Shown: positions 45,152-55,159, counted from the first letter of the stretch. The stretch: 64,000 nucleotides of DNA from Ktedonospora formicarum (GCF_016587355.1 NZ_BNJF01000003.1:434001-498000); one strand, 5' to 3'. Notes: generated by a model from the sequence alone, not told the origin. Made by a program: numbers and translations.

Positions 45152-45790
45152 GTAGGATAGGCCGCCAGCGAGGTACTGGCTCACGCCAGCCCTTTTCCAA
45201 CGGCCCTCCCCGAACCATGGCATGCACGATTTCCATGCACCAGGCTCTCCAGAGGCCTGCGTCTTTTCAACGCAACTCCCACGATGGTCTGCTGACACAT
45301 CCGTGCCAACCATCGCTTCTTGAGTCTGGCCTCCTGTGGCGCTTCACTTTGTCACAAGATGACTCGCTACTACCGCCACTCCGTCGCCTTGATCCTCGCG
45401 GATGGTAGACGATCCCCAAGTTACACCTGATCTTCGCTCCGTCTGTAGGCACCCCGTTCGTCGTTTCCCGTTCCCTACGGGCTGGTCCTGATGCAGGCGA
45501 GCACAACGCTTGAGACGTTCATTGTGCTCATCAGGCATGGGCAATTCTACCAATCCCATCGGACGCATGAATTCCACCACGACTAGGGTTCAAGCCATCA
45601 AGCCTTTGCCTTGGACGGCCTCGCTGCCTCTCGTCTGGCTCTTGGTAGTAGAGCTTCAAGAGACGTTTCAGCAACCATGCTACAGTCCCCCCATACCTTT
45701 CGGCTGGAAGTAAGGTGCCGCGTTACTCACCTCGCCTGAGTGAGGTCGTGCTCTCGCACGACAGAAGATCAGGCGCCTCTTTGGGCGCAC
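45152..45790 (-). mobile_element. ORF-less group II intron in a second TnpB gene
   Basis: The leftward strand starts GTGCGCCC right after the TnpB codons for MFVAWLK and ends CCTATCCTAC before a segment that resumes TnpB as RTAVPP. The paralogous copy at 27.7 kb is continuous at this point, reading VACLRSTAVPP, which fixes both edges. Domain V is present at 45212-45246, with GAGCC, a GAAA loop and GGTTC; domain VI follows as a GC-rich stem with GGCTGGCGTGAGCC. At 639 bp it has no room for a reverse transcriptase. Confidence 0.82.
45212..45247 (-). ncRNA. Domain V of the ORF-less intron
   Basis: The 36-nt hairpin begins GAGCCTGG, has the inner stem GCATG/CGTGC with a GAAA loop, and ends CCATGGTTC. 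This is the catalytic core shape of group II introns. Confidence 0.75.
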
Positions 45791-46984
45791 TTTCAACCAT
45801 GCTACAAACATCCCTGGGGCTCGCAGTCCCACACTCTTGCCATAGTTTTTTTGCCATGCCTTGTAGGACATCTTTTCGAGGATGATCGTCTTGCCCAGTG
45901 CCATCACTTCATGGACCTTACGACCATGCAGGCTCTTGCGGTGTGCTGCCAGCTTCCGTTCTTTGGCCGCTTTGCGTCGCCTCGTTGCCTGGTAGCGCTT
46001 GCTTTGTTTCCACTGCAACTTCCGCTTTCCCTGTTTCTTGAGACGTCCTTGCTCGTCGTAGTGCTCTGGGTTGGCAGCTCGCCGCTGCCGATCCATCTGC
46101 CGCTGCAGACGACGAATGGCTTTGGCATCAGGGGCCAGTTCGGCGCACAACACTTCCAGGCTGGCTTCCCCTTCCTGGGGAACGAGCGCCAGGGTCGAGG
46201 GACCCAGGTCAGCGCCAACGATCCCTTGCCCAACCGTGTGCTTCGGTTTGCGGTGAGGCATACCCTCTAAGGCGAGCTGCACACAGTAGCGATCCCCTTC
46301 TGCATCGGCACCAGCCGCTCTCTTGCTGCTGGCGGGACGCTGGAGGAGGCGAGCGTACTTGATGCGATGTCTCAGGCCATGACACACCACCTCATCCTGC
46401 CAATCAATACGGGCTGGGAGACGATCCCCGTTCCAGAGCAGGAGCCCATCATTGCCTTCCTCGGGGGCTTGCAACACAAAGCGCAGACCAGTATCATTGC
46501 GCTTGTTCTCAATGCTGCAGAAGCCTCGCCCTCGGCTCTTGAAACGCACGCGTTTGGCCTTGCCCAGGCAGACGCGGTTGAGGGCGCGGTAGGCGCGGGT
46601 GGCCAGCGTTTGGGCGAGCACTGCCTCGATGTGTTCAGCAATCCATCCCACGCGCAAGCTTTTGATTGCTTCATGCAATGCCGCCTCGGTAAACCCATAC
46701 TGCGTGCGCAAGGCAGAGAAGGCTGCTGCTCGTTGGGTCTTCTGCGTGCGAGGAAGCTCGCGAGCCGCTTGCCAGGCAGGGTCAGCACGCATGCGGCGCA
46801 GGCGTTTCTGTCCTTGGGAGAGGATGGCGTTGTAGAGGTGACGAGCGGCTTCCAGGTGAGCGCGGAGGCGAGTGGCTTGTCCTGGATCAACGACGAGGGG
46901 TAATTCGAGCAGAAAGGTCGGCGTTGCCGATCGCTTCTCCTTGGGAGGTGGTGGCTTCTGCTGTCTCTGGCGTGGTCCAGGCAT
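45791..46984 (-). pseudogene. tnpB: TnpB gene B, 5' exon
   Basis: The 398 codons from MPGPRQRQQ to FVAWLK cover the RNA-binding N-terminal region, RuvC-I with Asp in GIVGADLGPSTLALV, the bridge helix and RuvC-II Glu in TIILEKMSYKAWQK. Without splicing the frame runs into the intron and stops at 45680. GGAG precedes the ATG. The zinc finger and RuvC-III lie in the 3' exon beyond the intron, which has its own frameshift. The gene is therefore inactive as sequenced, though this part alone is intact. Confidence 0.8.
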
Positions 46985-47029
46985 GTCGGCTCCTTCTCTC
47001 CATTCCCACTGATGCGTCGTGCTGATCTC

Positions 47030-47320
47030 CCTATTCTACCAGAACGAGGAGAAGAACACAAGTTCCATTGCAGGACACACACGACGCTGTTCCATTCGCG
47101 CACGAGAGCGGATGTGGCAATTCATCCCTGACATCAATGACCAGGGCTTTCTCGCCATCTTCTCTGTAATAGACCAGTGCGTATGATAAGCGACCCACAT
47201 GGGTTGGCCGCACACGATGCAGTGTCTGCGCTGTGGGATCAATGTCTGCTCTGCTGTCGCTTCGACTTGATATCCCTTTCTTGACGTATTTTTCTCCCAT
47301 TCTCCTCATCTCCACTTTGT
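47030..47320 (-). pseudogene. N-terminal fragment of a transposase, second copy
   Basis: On the leftward strand the frame reads RKGYQVEATAEQ and RRHCIVCGQPMWVAYHTHW, like the fragment at 10973, but the initiating ATG is changed to ACG. Past that point it carries the 40-bp segment also found at 5704-5743. It lies directly upstream of the TnpB gene B start. Confidence 0.45.
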
Positions 47321-47446
47321 ACATTTTTGGCAGATGGACCTTCTCTTCCTGACAAGCCCATCACAAATGGTAAGATACGACCAGAAACCTCTTGACCCTG
47401 ACATCAATGTGAGGGTGTATGATCTGTCCAGAAGGAGAAACAGGGT

Positions 47447-47857
47447 ATGCATGTTGGAGAACTTGCGAAACGCACAGGGGCGAGCGTCCGTTCGCTCCAT
47501 TACTATGAACAGATGGGCGTGTTGCACGCACAACGGCAAGGGAATGGCTATCGGAGCTATGGTCCAGAGGCCATTGAACAGGTGCAGCGCATTCGTAATC
47601 TGTTGCATCTGGGGTTCTCGCTCACAGACATTCAACTGCTCGTTCCTTGTTTTCTGCAAACAGAACAGGGTGCGCCGCTCTGCGCGGTGAGCATCCAACG
47701 GTATCAGCAGAAACTTGCGGAACTGGATGAGCACATTCAGACGTTGCAAGAACTGCGTGAGCGCATTGCGCACCATCTGACAGTCATGTCCCCTGATCAA
47801 GAAAAGGAGTCAATCAATGATTATAGACAGTCACGCTCACGTGATCTTGCCGGTTGA
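47447..47857 (+). CDS. MerR-family transcriptional regulator
   Basis: The 136-aa protein starts HVGELAKRTGASVRSLHYYE, the MerR helix-turn-helix and wing (NGYRSYGPEAIEQVQRI), followed by a coiled-coil dimerisation helix (ELDEHIQTLQELRERIAHHL). The effector part is short, with Cys residues at CFLQTEQGAPLC that might bind a metal or react with a ligand. GGAG lies upstream of the ATG. It overlaps the amidohydrolase gene by 41 nt, so the two form one unit. Confidence 0.9.
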   Translation: MHVGELAKRTGASVRSLHYYEQMGVLHAQRQGNGYRSYGPEAIEQVQRIRNLLHLGFSLTDIQLLVPCFLQTEQGAPLCAVSIQRYQQKLAELDEHIQTLQELRERIAHHLTVMSPDQEKESINDYRQSRSRDLAG

Positions 47858-48602
47858 GCAACAGCTCGCGCTGATGGAAAGTGCGGGTGTTGAACGGACG
47901 ATTCTCTTTAGTACGCGCGTTCATCCAGAACAAGCCGCCGATCTAGAGGCATTCGAGCAAGAAATGTCCACACTCTTTGCCATTATCAGTGGGCAATGGA
48001 ATAACGGGCTAGAATCCGCAAGAGGTGCCATTCAGGAGCAGATTCAGGTACTGCAAGCACATCCCACGCGCTTTCTTGGCTTTGGCTGGGTCCCTGTGGG
48101 CCTTTCGTATAACGACACGGCGAACTGGTTGCAAACATACGTGATCGCGCCAGGTATGCGTGGCATCGGCGAGTTCACCCTCGCATCAGGCCAGATTGGC
48201 CTGTTGGACCCCATCTTCGCGCTTTCCAGTGAAGCGGGCAACCTGCCGCTCTGGGTGCATACCTTCGATCCCCTCACACTTGACGATATTCGCGCTTTGG
48301 CCACGTTGAGCAAACGGTATGCAAGCGTTCCGGTTATTCTCGGCCATCTTGGTGGACTGAACTGGATGGAGACCATCAAACTAGCGAAAGAGCATCCACA
48401 AACCTACCTGGACCTTTCTGCTGCATATACTACCCTGGCACCTACTCTGGCCATTCGTGAACTCCCAGAGCGTTCGCTTTTCAGTTCGGATGCTCCCAAT
48501 GGCAATCCTCTGGTCGCCCGGACCATGGTCGAGCAGATTACCCCAGACCCAGCAGTCCGAGCGTTGGTCCTGGGCGAAACCATCGCAAGATTGGTAAGCT
48601 AA
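47817..48602 (+). CDS. Amidohydrolase-2 family protein (TIM-barrel metal hydrolase)
   Basis: The 261-aa product has the metal-site DSHAH at the first strand, HTFDPL and VILGHLGGLNW for the middle histidines, and SSDAPNG for the last Asp, the pattern of amidohydrolase-2 proteins (ACMSD/resorcylate decarboxylase-like). It hydrolyses or decarboxylates an unknown small substrate. The length is slightly below the family norm. It overlaps and is likely controlled by the MerR protein. Confidence 0.88.
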   Translation: MIIDSHAHVILPVEQQLALMESAGVERTILFSTRVHPEQAADLEAFEQEMSTLFAIISGQWNNGLESARGAIQEQIQVLQAHPTRFLGFGWVPVGLSYNDTANWLQTYVIAPGMRGIGEFTLASGQIGLLDPIFALSSEAGNLPLWVHTFDPLTLDDIRALATLSKRYASVPVILGHLGGLNWMETIKLAKEHPQTYLDLSAAYTTLAPTLAIRELPERSLFSSDAPNGNPLVARTMVEQITPDPAVRALVLGETIARLVS

Positions 48603-48827
48603 CGTATGAGCAACAGGTCTGCTCCCATTTTCGCCTGATTCCTCCAGTCGTCCTTCCTGATCCTTCAATGCCGATCCTCAACAATCGTCGTGGCGACCCC
48701 ACCTCACTCTCAAAAGGGGTAAGGTGGGTCCTTCGCCTGAGCCGAAAAGGCACCTTTTCTCTGGCCTCACTACCAGTTTTTACAGACAAGAGGTATCTCC
48801 CACTCTCTCTGAAAGCGAGAAAAACGC
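48603..48827. other. Intergenic region with terminator-like stem
   Basis: At about 48690-48740, GCGACCCCACCT can pair with AGGTGGGTCCTTCGC, a likely terminator for the amidohydrolase unit. Confidence 0.4.
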
Positions 48828-49115
48828 ATGGCGCTTCCCAATCCCATTCTAGAGGTTCTTGCTGCTTTTCGACCATTGTTTACTGCTCCGACGTGGAGAA
48901 AACTGATCATATTGTTGACTGGCACGCTCTTAGCTCATGGATGCCGCACGGTTGCTGCTGCCCTGCGCCACACCGGCCTGGAGAGGGAGACCAACTTTAG
49001 CCACATTCCATCAAGTGCTCAATCGAGCGCGCTGGTCGCCTCTGGTCGTGAGCCGTCAGTTGTTCACCTGCATTGTAGAAACCTTCATCCAGGTCGGCGG
49101 CACGGCAGACGGGAA
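48828..49115 (+). pseudogene. N-terminal remnant of an IS4/IS701-like transposase
   Basis: The frame begins ALPNPILEVLAAFRPLFTAP, then WRKLIILLTGTLLAHGCRTV and AAALRHTGLERETNFSH, typical of DDE transposases of this type. A frameshift near 49010 moves the rest (HQVLNRARWSPLVVSRQLF, CIVETFIQVGGTAD) into the next frame, after which homology stops before the first catalytic Asp. Confidence 0.65.
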
Positions 49116-49213
49116 CTGATGCACCGCTGCGTGCATGAAACGCTTCTGGACAGGAGGGCCGCTACAGGGTCTCAGCCATGCGATCCTGCAAGCCACCTGG
49201 ATGAAGGAAGAAT

Positions 49214-49243
49214 CCCCTGTGCTTGAGCCAGGGGAGTGTCAAG
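49214..49243. repeat. IS end-like hairpin shared with 5792-5817
   Basis: CCCCTG and CAGGGG pair around TGCTTGAGC. From 49218 the next 26 bases are identical to 5792-5817. It is probably a terminal repeat of the transposase remnant. Confidence 0.5.
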
Positions 49244-49336
49244 AACTTCCAAAGTGACGTTTGGCTTGGAGCGCACCTGATGGAGACGAGCTAGAAAAAT
49301 GTGGATAAAAGACAGCCTTCGAAGAGTGGGGCTTTC

Positions 49337-50215
49337 TCACTCGTTTCCTGTAACGACTGGCGGTGCTTCCTCCATTAGTGCGATGTCTGCTTTCTCTTGC
49401 CATCTGGCATCAGGATCGGGGACCGGTATGGAGGAGAGTAACATCTGAGTGTAGGCATGAGTTGGATGCGTTAAGACATCATCGACATTTCCGCATTCGA
49501 CGATCTGCCCTTGTGACATCACAAGGATGTTGCCTCCGACATAGTACGCAGTTGAGAGATCGTGGGTAATGAAAAGCGTGGACATGCCATATTTTTGCTG
49601 GAAGTCGAGCAGAATGTTTAGGAAGAGTACACGTACAGCGGCATCAAGCATTGATATTGGCTCATCGGCAATGATGAACTTTGGTTGCAGGAGGTGAACA
49701 CGCGCAAGCATAATGCGCTGGCGCTGTCCACCGCTGATCTGGTGAGGGTAGCGATTCAATACATCTTCTGGTCGTAGATCCACCGCGTAGAGCGATTCCT
49801 CGATACGTGCTAATCCTTGTTGGCGTGTCGAGGCAAGTTGAAACTTTTTGATGGCCGTCCAGAAGATACGATCAATGCGATAAAACGGATTGAAAATGCC
49901 ATAGGGATCCTGAAATACTGGTTGAACTTCTCGCCGATAGATATCATATTCCTGGCGTGAAAGCTTGTAGATATCTTTCCCTCGATATGCCACGATGCCC
50001 TGCGTTGGTTTTTGCAGCCCAAGGATAATGCGTGCAATCGTGCTCTTACCGCTGCCACTCTGCCCTACAAGACTGGTTATGCCAGGTGGATCAGACGTCA
50101 GGTGAAACGAGACATCGTCCACTGCCGTAAACGTGCCACCGGTGCTGCGTGCTGCGGGGCCACGAAAAACCTGTGTGATGTTTTGCAATTCGATATTACA
50201 AGAGCTAGTTGTCAT
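49337..50215 (-). CDS. Oligopeptide/oligosaccharide ABC importer ATPase, OppF/DppF type
   Basis: The 292-aa ATPase has Walker A GQSGSGKSTIAR, signature ISGGQRQRIMLAR, Walker B FIIADEPISMLD and switch His in LFITHDLSTAYYVG. It ends with the Opp-type C-terminal region around LSSIPVPDPD. It works with the OppD-type ATPase encoded before it, overlapping by 11 nt, as the motor of the importer. GGGAGG precedes the ATG at 50215. It is the last gene of the transport operon. Confidence 0.92.
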   Translation of the reverse strand: MTTSSCNIELQNITQVFRGPAARSTGGTFTAVDDVSFHLTSDPPGITSLVGQSGSGKSTIARIILGLQKPTQGIVAYRGKDIYKLSRQEYDIYRREVQPVFQDPYGIFNPFYRIDRIFWTAIKKFQLASTRQQGLARIEESLYAVDLRPEDVLNRYPHQISGGQRQRIMLARVHLLQPKFIIADEPISMLDAAVRVLFLNILLDFQQKYGMSTLFITHDLSTAYYVGGNILVMSQGQIVECGNVDDVLTHPTHAYTQMLLSSIPVPDPDARWQEKADIALMEEAPPVVTGNE

Positions 50216-51287
50216 GAGTACCTCCCGCTCCAGATTGTGTATACAGGTGACAAGCAACGAGCATCGATTGTTTGCTCTGAGCATCTTGCTCATTGGCTAT
50301 CGTGAGGAGTTGTGGAACTTTTTCACGGCATTGTGGCATCACCTGTGGGCAACGTGTATGGAAGCGGCATCCTGCTGGCCAGTTTTTGGGACTGGGCGTG
50401 TTTCCACGAATACCTTCCATGCGGACTCTCTGTCCACCAATTCGCGGAATTGAGTTGATTAGTCCCTGCGTATAGGGATGCTTGGGTGCTTTAAATATCT
50501 GACGTACATTGCCGACCTCAACAAGCGTACCTGCATACATGATCGCGATGCGATCCGCCAGTTCAGCATGTACAGACATGTCGTGTGTGACCAGAATAAT
50601 GGTCATCCCAAGCTTATCGCGCAACTCGCTGAGCATCTGGATAATAATACGTTGATTATGAACATCGAGTGCTGTAGTTGGCTCGTCCGCAATTACCAGG
50701 TCGGGACGAAGCGCGATAGCCATGGCTATCGTGACGCGCTGCTTCATTCCTCCTGATAACTCGTGTGGGTACATCCGTGCGACATGAGGCTCAAGGCCGA
50801 CTTGTTGGAGCAGATCAGATACCATGTTCAGAGCCTGGCGCCTACTCATCTGGCTATGCTCAAGGATTGCGTCACAAAATTGGTCAGCGATGCGTAGTAC
50901 CGGGTTCAGCGAGTTCATCGAACCTTGTGGCAGGTATGATAGATTGCGCCAACGGATTGCGCGTAGCTGTTCGCCACTCACCGTGATCAGGTCGATTGGG
51001 CCTTTTTCTTGTGGATAGAAGTGGATGGCTCCTCCCGCAATATACCCTGGTCGCTGTGTGAGCCGCAGGAGCGCGGTTGTCAGGGTGCTTTTGCCACAGC
51101 CGGATTCCCCGGCAATGCCCAGGATTTCACCACGCTTGATGCGCAGGCTGACACTATCTACGGCTTTTGAGACCCCGCCGACAGTGTCATAATATACTTT
51201 GAGATCTTCAACCGTGAGCAGAAGCGATTCGTCCGTGTTTTTTCCCGTTGTCTGCGTCCCTTGCGATGCATTGTTTGATTTTACCAT
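50205..51287 (-). CDS. Oligopeptide/oligosaccharide ABC importer ATPase, OppD/DppD type
   Basis: The 360-aa ATPase has Walker A GESGCGKSTLTTALL, signature LSGGMKQRVTIAMAIAL, Walker B LVIADEPTTALD and His in ILVTHDMSVHAELAD. The C-terminal oligopeptide_HPY part is present, with GLINSIPRIGG and Cys residues in CRFHTRCPQVMPQC that hold an iron-sulphur cluster in related importers. GGGAGG precedes the ATG at 51287. It lies 16 bp after the DppC gene and overlaps the next ATPase gene. Confidence 0.92.
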   Translation of the reverse strand: MVKSNNASQGTQTTGKNTDESLLLTVEDLKVYYDTVGGVSKAVDSVSLRIKRGEILGIAGESGCGKSTLTTALLRLTQRPGYIAGGAIHFYPQEKGPIDLITVSGEQLRAIRWRNLSYLPQGSMNSLNPVLRIADQFCDAILEHSQMSRRQALNMVSDLLQQVGLEPHVARMYPHELSGGMKQRVTIAMAIALRPDLVIADEPTTALDVHNQRIIIQMLSELRDKLGMTIILVTHDMSVHAELADRIAIMYAGTLVEVGNVRQIFKAPKHPYTQGLINSIPRIGGQRVRMEGIRGNTPSPKNWPAGCRFHTRCPQVMPQCREKVPQLLTIANEQDAQSKQSMLVACHLYTQSGAGGTHDN

Positions 51288-51303
51288 TCCTATGCCTCCC
51301 TGC

Positions 51304-52182
51304 TTATGCTCCTGCTGTTTTGCGCAGTCTGGGATTGTAGACCTCTTCAAGTCCGATATTGATCAGATTGACAGAGAAAAACAGGAGTGCCAGCACGACC
51401 ACAGGTGCGACGAAGATCGGCCAGGCACCCAGGCTTAACGCGCCCCAATCCTGGGACCAATTAAGCATAAGTCCAAGATCCAATGTGTTACCAGGTCCCA
51501 ATCCAATAACCTCAAGTCCGACCAGGGCAAAGATCGCGCCAAGCGAAGCGGAGGCAAATCCAACACCAATAAATGGTAAGAGGTTAGGCAGCAGTTCCAG
51601 GAAGATGATTTCGTAATCATTTAGCTTAGTCACTTTTGCCAGTTCAACATAGGGGCGGCTACGCAGGCTCAATACTTGTGAACGAATCGTCCGGGCAGCG
51701 AACGGCCAGCTGAATACGGATAAGAGAGTTGCAACAGAAAGCAAGCTCACCTCTCTCGAATAGGCAGAGAGAGTGATCAGCAGCGGGAAACTCGGCACAA
51801 CCAGAAAGACATCGGTGATGGTCGAGAGCACGCTATCGACCTTGCCGCCTTTATATCCAGCGATAAAAGCGACCACTACCCCGATTAAGGTGGAGAGCAC
51901 GCCTGCAACTGCTCCGACTTCGAGCGAAGCCGACAAGGCCGTTGCCGTCATTGCCAAAATATCACGCCCATAACGATCCGTCCCCAACCAGTGGTGCGCG
52001 TTCGGTAGCTCCCAGGGAGGATTCACCGAGATAGCAAGCGGGTCCTGCCCATGCCCAATGATAGCGTTGATGAGCGGGTGAAACATAGCCAGCAAGAGAA
52101 AAAATACCAGGATCAGAATACCAACCTGAACTTTGCGGCTAGATGTCCACAATCCCCAGAGCGCAAGTAAAAATCTCCGCAT
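51304..52182 (-). CDS. ABC importer permease, OppC/DppC type
   Basis: The 292-aa permease has an N-terminal helix (VQVGILILVFFLLLAMF), the OppC_N-type periplasmic stretch HHWLGTDRYGRDILA and five core helices. The EAA loop coupling to the ATPase is LRSRPYVELAKVTKLNDYEI. GGAAGG precedes the ATG. It pairs with the DppB-type permease encoded just upstream to form the transmembrane channel. Confidence 0.92.
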   Translation of the reverse strand: MRRFLLALWGLWTSSRKVQVGILILVFFLLLAMFHPLINAIIGHGQDPLAISVNPPWELPNAHHWLGTDRYGRDILAMTATALSASLEVGAVAGVLSTLIGVVVAFIAGYKGGKVDSVLSTITDVFLVVPSFPLLITLSAYSREVSLLSVATLLSVFSWPFAARTIRSQVLSLRSRPYVELAKVTKLNDYEIIFLELLPNLLPFIGVGFASASLGAIFALVGLEVIGLGPGNTLDLGLMLNWSQDWGALSLGAWPIFVAPVVVLALLFFSVNLINIGLEEVYNPRLRKTAGA

Positions 52183-52207
52183 TGGTCCTTCCTTTTTCAT
52201 CATGTTC

Positions 52208-53290
52208 TTAGTAATATTTGACTCGTGGATCGAGCATTGGCAGGGACAAATCAAGAATCAAGTTGGCAGTAAGGACACCGAAGATCGCCATGGCGACAAT
52301 ACCTTGAATTGTATTGAAGTCAAGTTGTTGAATGGCAGTGACGAAAAGGTTGCCCACACCTGGATAAGCAAACAACTGTTCCACGAGCACATTGCCATTG
52401 AAGATAGCTCCCAATGTGATGCCCAGACCGGTAATTTGAGGAAGATAACAGTTGCGTAGAGCATACCGGTTCAGGATATTGCGCGGCTTGAGACCTTTCG
52501 CTTCCGCGAATGTCAGGTAATCTTCTCCTACAATGGTCACCATCAGCATACGTGTTGAGAGCATCCAACTACATACACTGATGATCACAATAGAGAGCGC
52601 GGGTAGTGTGCCATGGTTGATGACACTCAGGATAAAATTCCAGTTGAACCCTACTGCATAGTTAGGATCGTAGGCCGATGCTGGGGGAAACCAGTTGAGC
52701 CGATACGCGATGAAGAAGATGAGAATCAACGCGACAAAGTAATAGGGGATATGTGAGAGCCCGATACACAGGTTGGTTAACCATTCCGATACGTGCTTGT
52801 CGCGTTTCCAACCAATGAGTGCTCCAAGAGCAAGGCCGAGAATCCAGGAAATGATGGTTGAAAGTCCTAACAGGCCAATCGTCCAGGGGAGAGAACGCGC
52901 AATGATATCCTGCGAAGAGTTGGGGAAACTGATCAGCGACGGCCCCAGGTCGTGTTTTACGACCAACTGGTACATGTAGTGGAGATATTGCTGGAATAGA
53001 TTGCCTTCGAGTCCAAATATCTTGTTGTAATACTGTACAACGCCCTGACTGGCATGGGCGTTATAGCCCTGACGCGATTGCAGGCTTTGGACATAAGAAG
53101 CAATTGGATTGCCTGGAATGAGGTGGAAGAAAAAAAAGGTGACGGTGAGTGATCCCCACAGCGACAGAATATAGGCACCCAAACGGCGGATAGCATAGGC
53201 TATCAGGGGGTGAGCAGCCAGCCATGTGCGCAGAGAGGAGAACATATTTTGTTTGCCCGGTGAAAGCTCACGTGTCATGCCTTTGATCAT
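52208..53290 (-). CDS. ABC importer permease, OppB/DppB type
   Basis: The 360-aa permease has an N-terminal helix (RLGAYILSLWGSLTVTFFFF), a periplasmic domain with GLEGNLFQQYLHYMYQLV and a five-helix core. The EAA loop is GEDYLTFAEAKGLKPRNILN and the C-terminal region holds FAYPGVGNLFVTAIQQLD, the OppB signature. AAGGAG precedes the ATG. The gap to the upstream binding-protein gene holds a hairpin that could reduce readthrough. Confidence 0.92.
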   Translation of the reverse strand: MIKGMTRELSPGKQNMFSSLRTWLAAHPLIAYAIRRLGAYILSLWGSLTVTFFFFHLIPGNPIASYVQSLQSRQGYNAHASQGVVQYYNKIFGLEGNLFQQYLHYMYQLVVKHDLGPSLISFPNSSQDIIARSLPWTIGLLGLSTIISWILGLALGALIGWKRDKHVSEWLTNLCIGLSHIPYYFVALILIFFIAYRLNWFPPASAYDPNYAVGFNWNFILSVINHGTLPALSIVIISVCSWMLSTRMLMVTIVGEDYLTFAEAKGLKPRNILNRYALRNCYLPQITGLGITLGAIFNGNVLVEQLFAYPGVGNLFVTAIQQLDFNTIQGIVAMAIFGVLTANLILDLSLPMLDPRVKYY

Positions 53291-53317
53291 ACAATGCTCC
53301 TTTTTCTAGGATCAGAA

Positions 53318-53350
53318 CAGGCTGGACAGAAAACAGCTCTGCCCAGCCTG
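53318..53350 (-). terminator. Intra-operon hairpin after the binding-protein gene
   Basis: CAGGCTGG and CCAGCCTG pair between the solute-binding gene and the first permease gene. Such partial terminators or mRNA-stabilising stems explain why binding proteins are made in excess over permeases. Confidence 0.5.
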
Positions 53351-53386
53351 CTTGCTGAATGAAGGAATGAGGATGTTGGATGAAGC

Positions 53387-55159
53387 TTATGCTTTGCCAG
53401 TGGGCTTAAGGCTGCCAACGACGAATAAGAACTGACCCCACCAGTTGGATGGTACCTGGTAGAGATTGTCATCCGTAGGCCAGTTCGTCCAATATGATGT
53501 ATTAAAAACGGTGGGATAGGTTGTTTGTGTCACCGGAATGATCGGCAGGTCCTTATAAAATGTGTCTAGCGCCTGATTGAATAAGGCCATATTCGCAGTG
53601 TCGCCGGGATCTGTGTGATCCAGTTCCTTTGCCAGGCTATCAAGATCTTTGTATGTGACACGCTGAAAATTACCGCCGGCACTTGCATCCTGGTTGATTG
53701 GTTTGGTTTTGCTGATCTCGAAACTGCTATATAACTGACCAGGATCTAACACCTCGCCACAGATATAGTACGTTGTGATATCGAATTGTCCATTATTGAA
53801 CTTGTTGGTCCAGACTGTCCCATCGTAGTATCTGACATTGGCACTGATGCCGATCTTGTTGAGTTCATCGGCTAGCTTCTGCCCATAGATGTATTCAGGA
53901 TCGCCAACCTTTGCTGATGTCATGATCTCGTATTGCAGTGGTTGACCATTGTATGTGCGTTTCCCACTGCTATTGAGCTTCGCCCCCATTTCGTCGAGAA
54001 GAGCTGCCGCTTTTTTGGGATCATACGTCAATTGATACTTTGCGGCAATGCTCTGATCCGACCACTTCTCATTGGAGGGGTAGTCGCCCCAGGGGAACTG
54101 CGCGGGTGGTGTAGGAACAGACCAGACAGTACTACCAAGCATCTTGCGATCTATCAGGTATGAAATAGCCCAGTGCATACGTGGGTCGGCCAATAAGCCC
54201 TTGGATGGATCACAGTTAATGGCAATGGCTCGTGGGCAGGGATCGCGAAACTTCTGTTCGATGGCAATATTTGAATATTGATTTTTGATCGCAACCGCGT
54301 GCTGATAGTCGAAGGCTGGCACATCAACCTGGCCGCGTTTGAATTGTTCAACCTCAGAGTCTGTCGTTGGAGTGGTACGATAGACGACATATTCGGGTTT
54401 GGGATCAAGCTCGTCCTTGTTCCAGTAATTGGGGTCTTTTTTCCAGATATACATGAATTGGGAAGGGATGGTGCGGTCCAATTTGTATGGACCAGTCCAG
54501 ACTGGCGGACCGGCCTTGAAGGTGAGTGGATTCTGTTTGGACCAGATATGCTCAGGAACAATTTCTATCCCATTGATGATCCCACAAATAAAGTTGTAAT
54601 GAAAACGGGGATTGGCAATCTTCAAATCGATCACCACTGTCTGATCATCTGACGCTTTGGCCTGTTTCACGAATGGGATATAGTTGGATGCTCCAATCAA
54701 CGCGTCGTTTTGTAACAGCATTTGCAGTGTAAATACAATATCTTTGGCTGTGAATGCTGTCCCGTCATTCCAGTGTGCTTTGGGATTCAGTTTGAGCGTG
54801 AGTTGTGTGTGGTCTGAGTTATATTCCCAACTTTTGGCGAGCCAGGGTTTGGTTTCACCGGTAATGAGATTGTAGTAAAAAAGGAATTCTTTGCAGACTT
54901 GACCAAAGCCAGTTTGGTATTGTTGCCCGTTGGGAATAAATGGGTTGAAACTATCAAAGACAGTGAATTGTGCTGACTGGTCGACGATAAGTGTCTGGTT
55001 GCGTGGGGTTGGCGTAATTGACTCTGTCGGACTTGTGCTATCGTTACAGGCAGCCAAGAAACTGCCGCCAACGATACTTCCCCCAGTCACCAGCGCAAGC
55101 TGCAACGCCTGTCGTCTGGTCATGGAGAGTTCGTCGTTGTTCATGGGTCGCTCAGTCAT
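53387..55159 (-). CDS. Solute-binding lipoprotein, SBP family 5
   Basis: The 590-aa protein begins with a lipoprotein signal, MTRRQALQLALVTGG, with a twin Arg and lipobox FLAAC. The mature part has Pfam SBP_bac_5 features: KPWLAKSWEYNSDHTQLTLK, HWNDGTAFTAKDIVFTLQ, GPYKLDRTIP and ISYLIDRKMLGSTVW. It binds the imported compound outside the membrane. In this type the ligand can be a peptide or an oligosaccharide, and neighbours here hint at a sugar-related compound. It is the first gene of the operon; a TTTGTATAG element lies about 400 bp upstream. Confidence 0.92.
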   Translation of the reverse strand: MTERPMNNDELSMTRRQALQLALVTGGSIVGGSFLAACNDSTSPTESITPTPRNQTLIVDQSAQFTVFDSFNPFIPNGQQYQTGFGQVCKEFLFYYNLITGETKPWLAKSWEYNSDHTQLTLKLNPKAHWNDGTAFTAKDIVFTLQMLLQNDALIGASNYIPFVKQAKASDDQTVVIDLKIANPRFHYNFICGIINGIEIVPEHIWSKQNPLTFKAGPPVWTGPYKLDRTIPSQFMYIWKKDPNYWNKDELDPKPEYVVYRTTPTTDSEVEQFKRGQVDVPAFDYQHAVAIKNQYSNIAIEQKFRDPCPRAIAINCDPSKGLLADPRMHWAISYLIDRKMLGSTVWSVPTPPAQFPWGDYPSNEKWSDQSIAAKYQLTYDPKKAAALLDEMGAKLNSSGKRTYNGQPLQYEIMTSAKVGDPEYIYGQKLADELNKIGISANVRYYDGTVWTNKFNNGQFDITTYYICGEVLDPGQLYSSFEISKTKPINQDASAGGNFQRVTYKDLDSLAKELDHTDPGDTANMALFNQALDTFYKDLPIIPVTQTTYPTVFNTSYWTNWPTDDNLYQVPSNWWGQFLFVVGSLKPTGKA

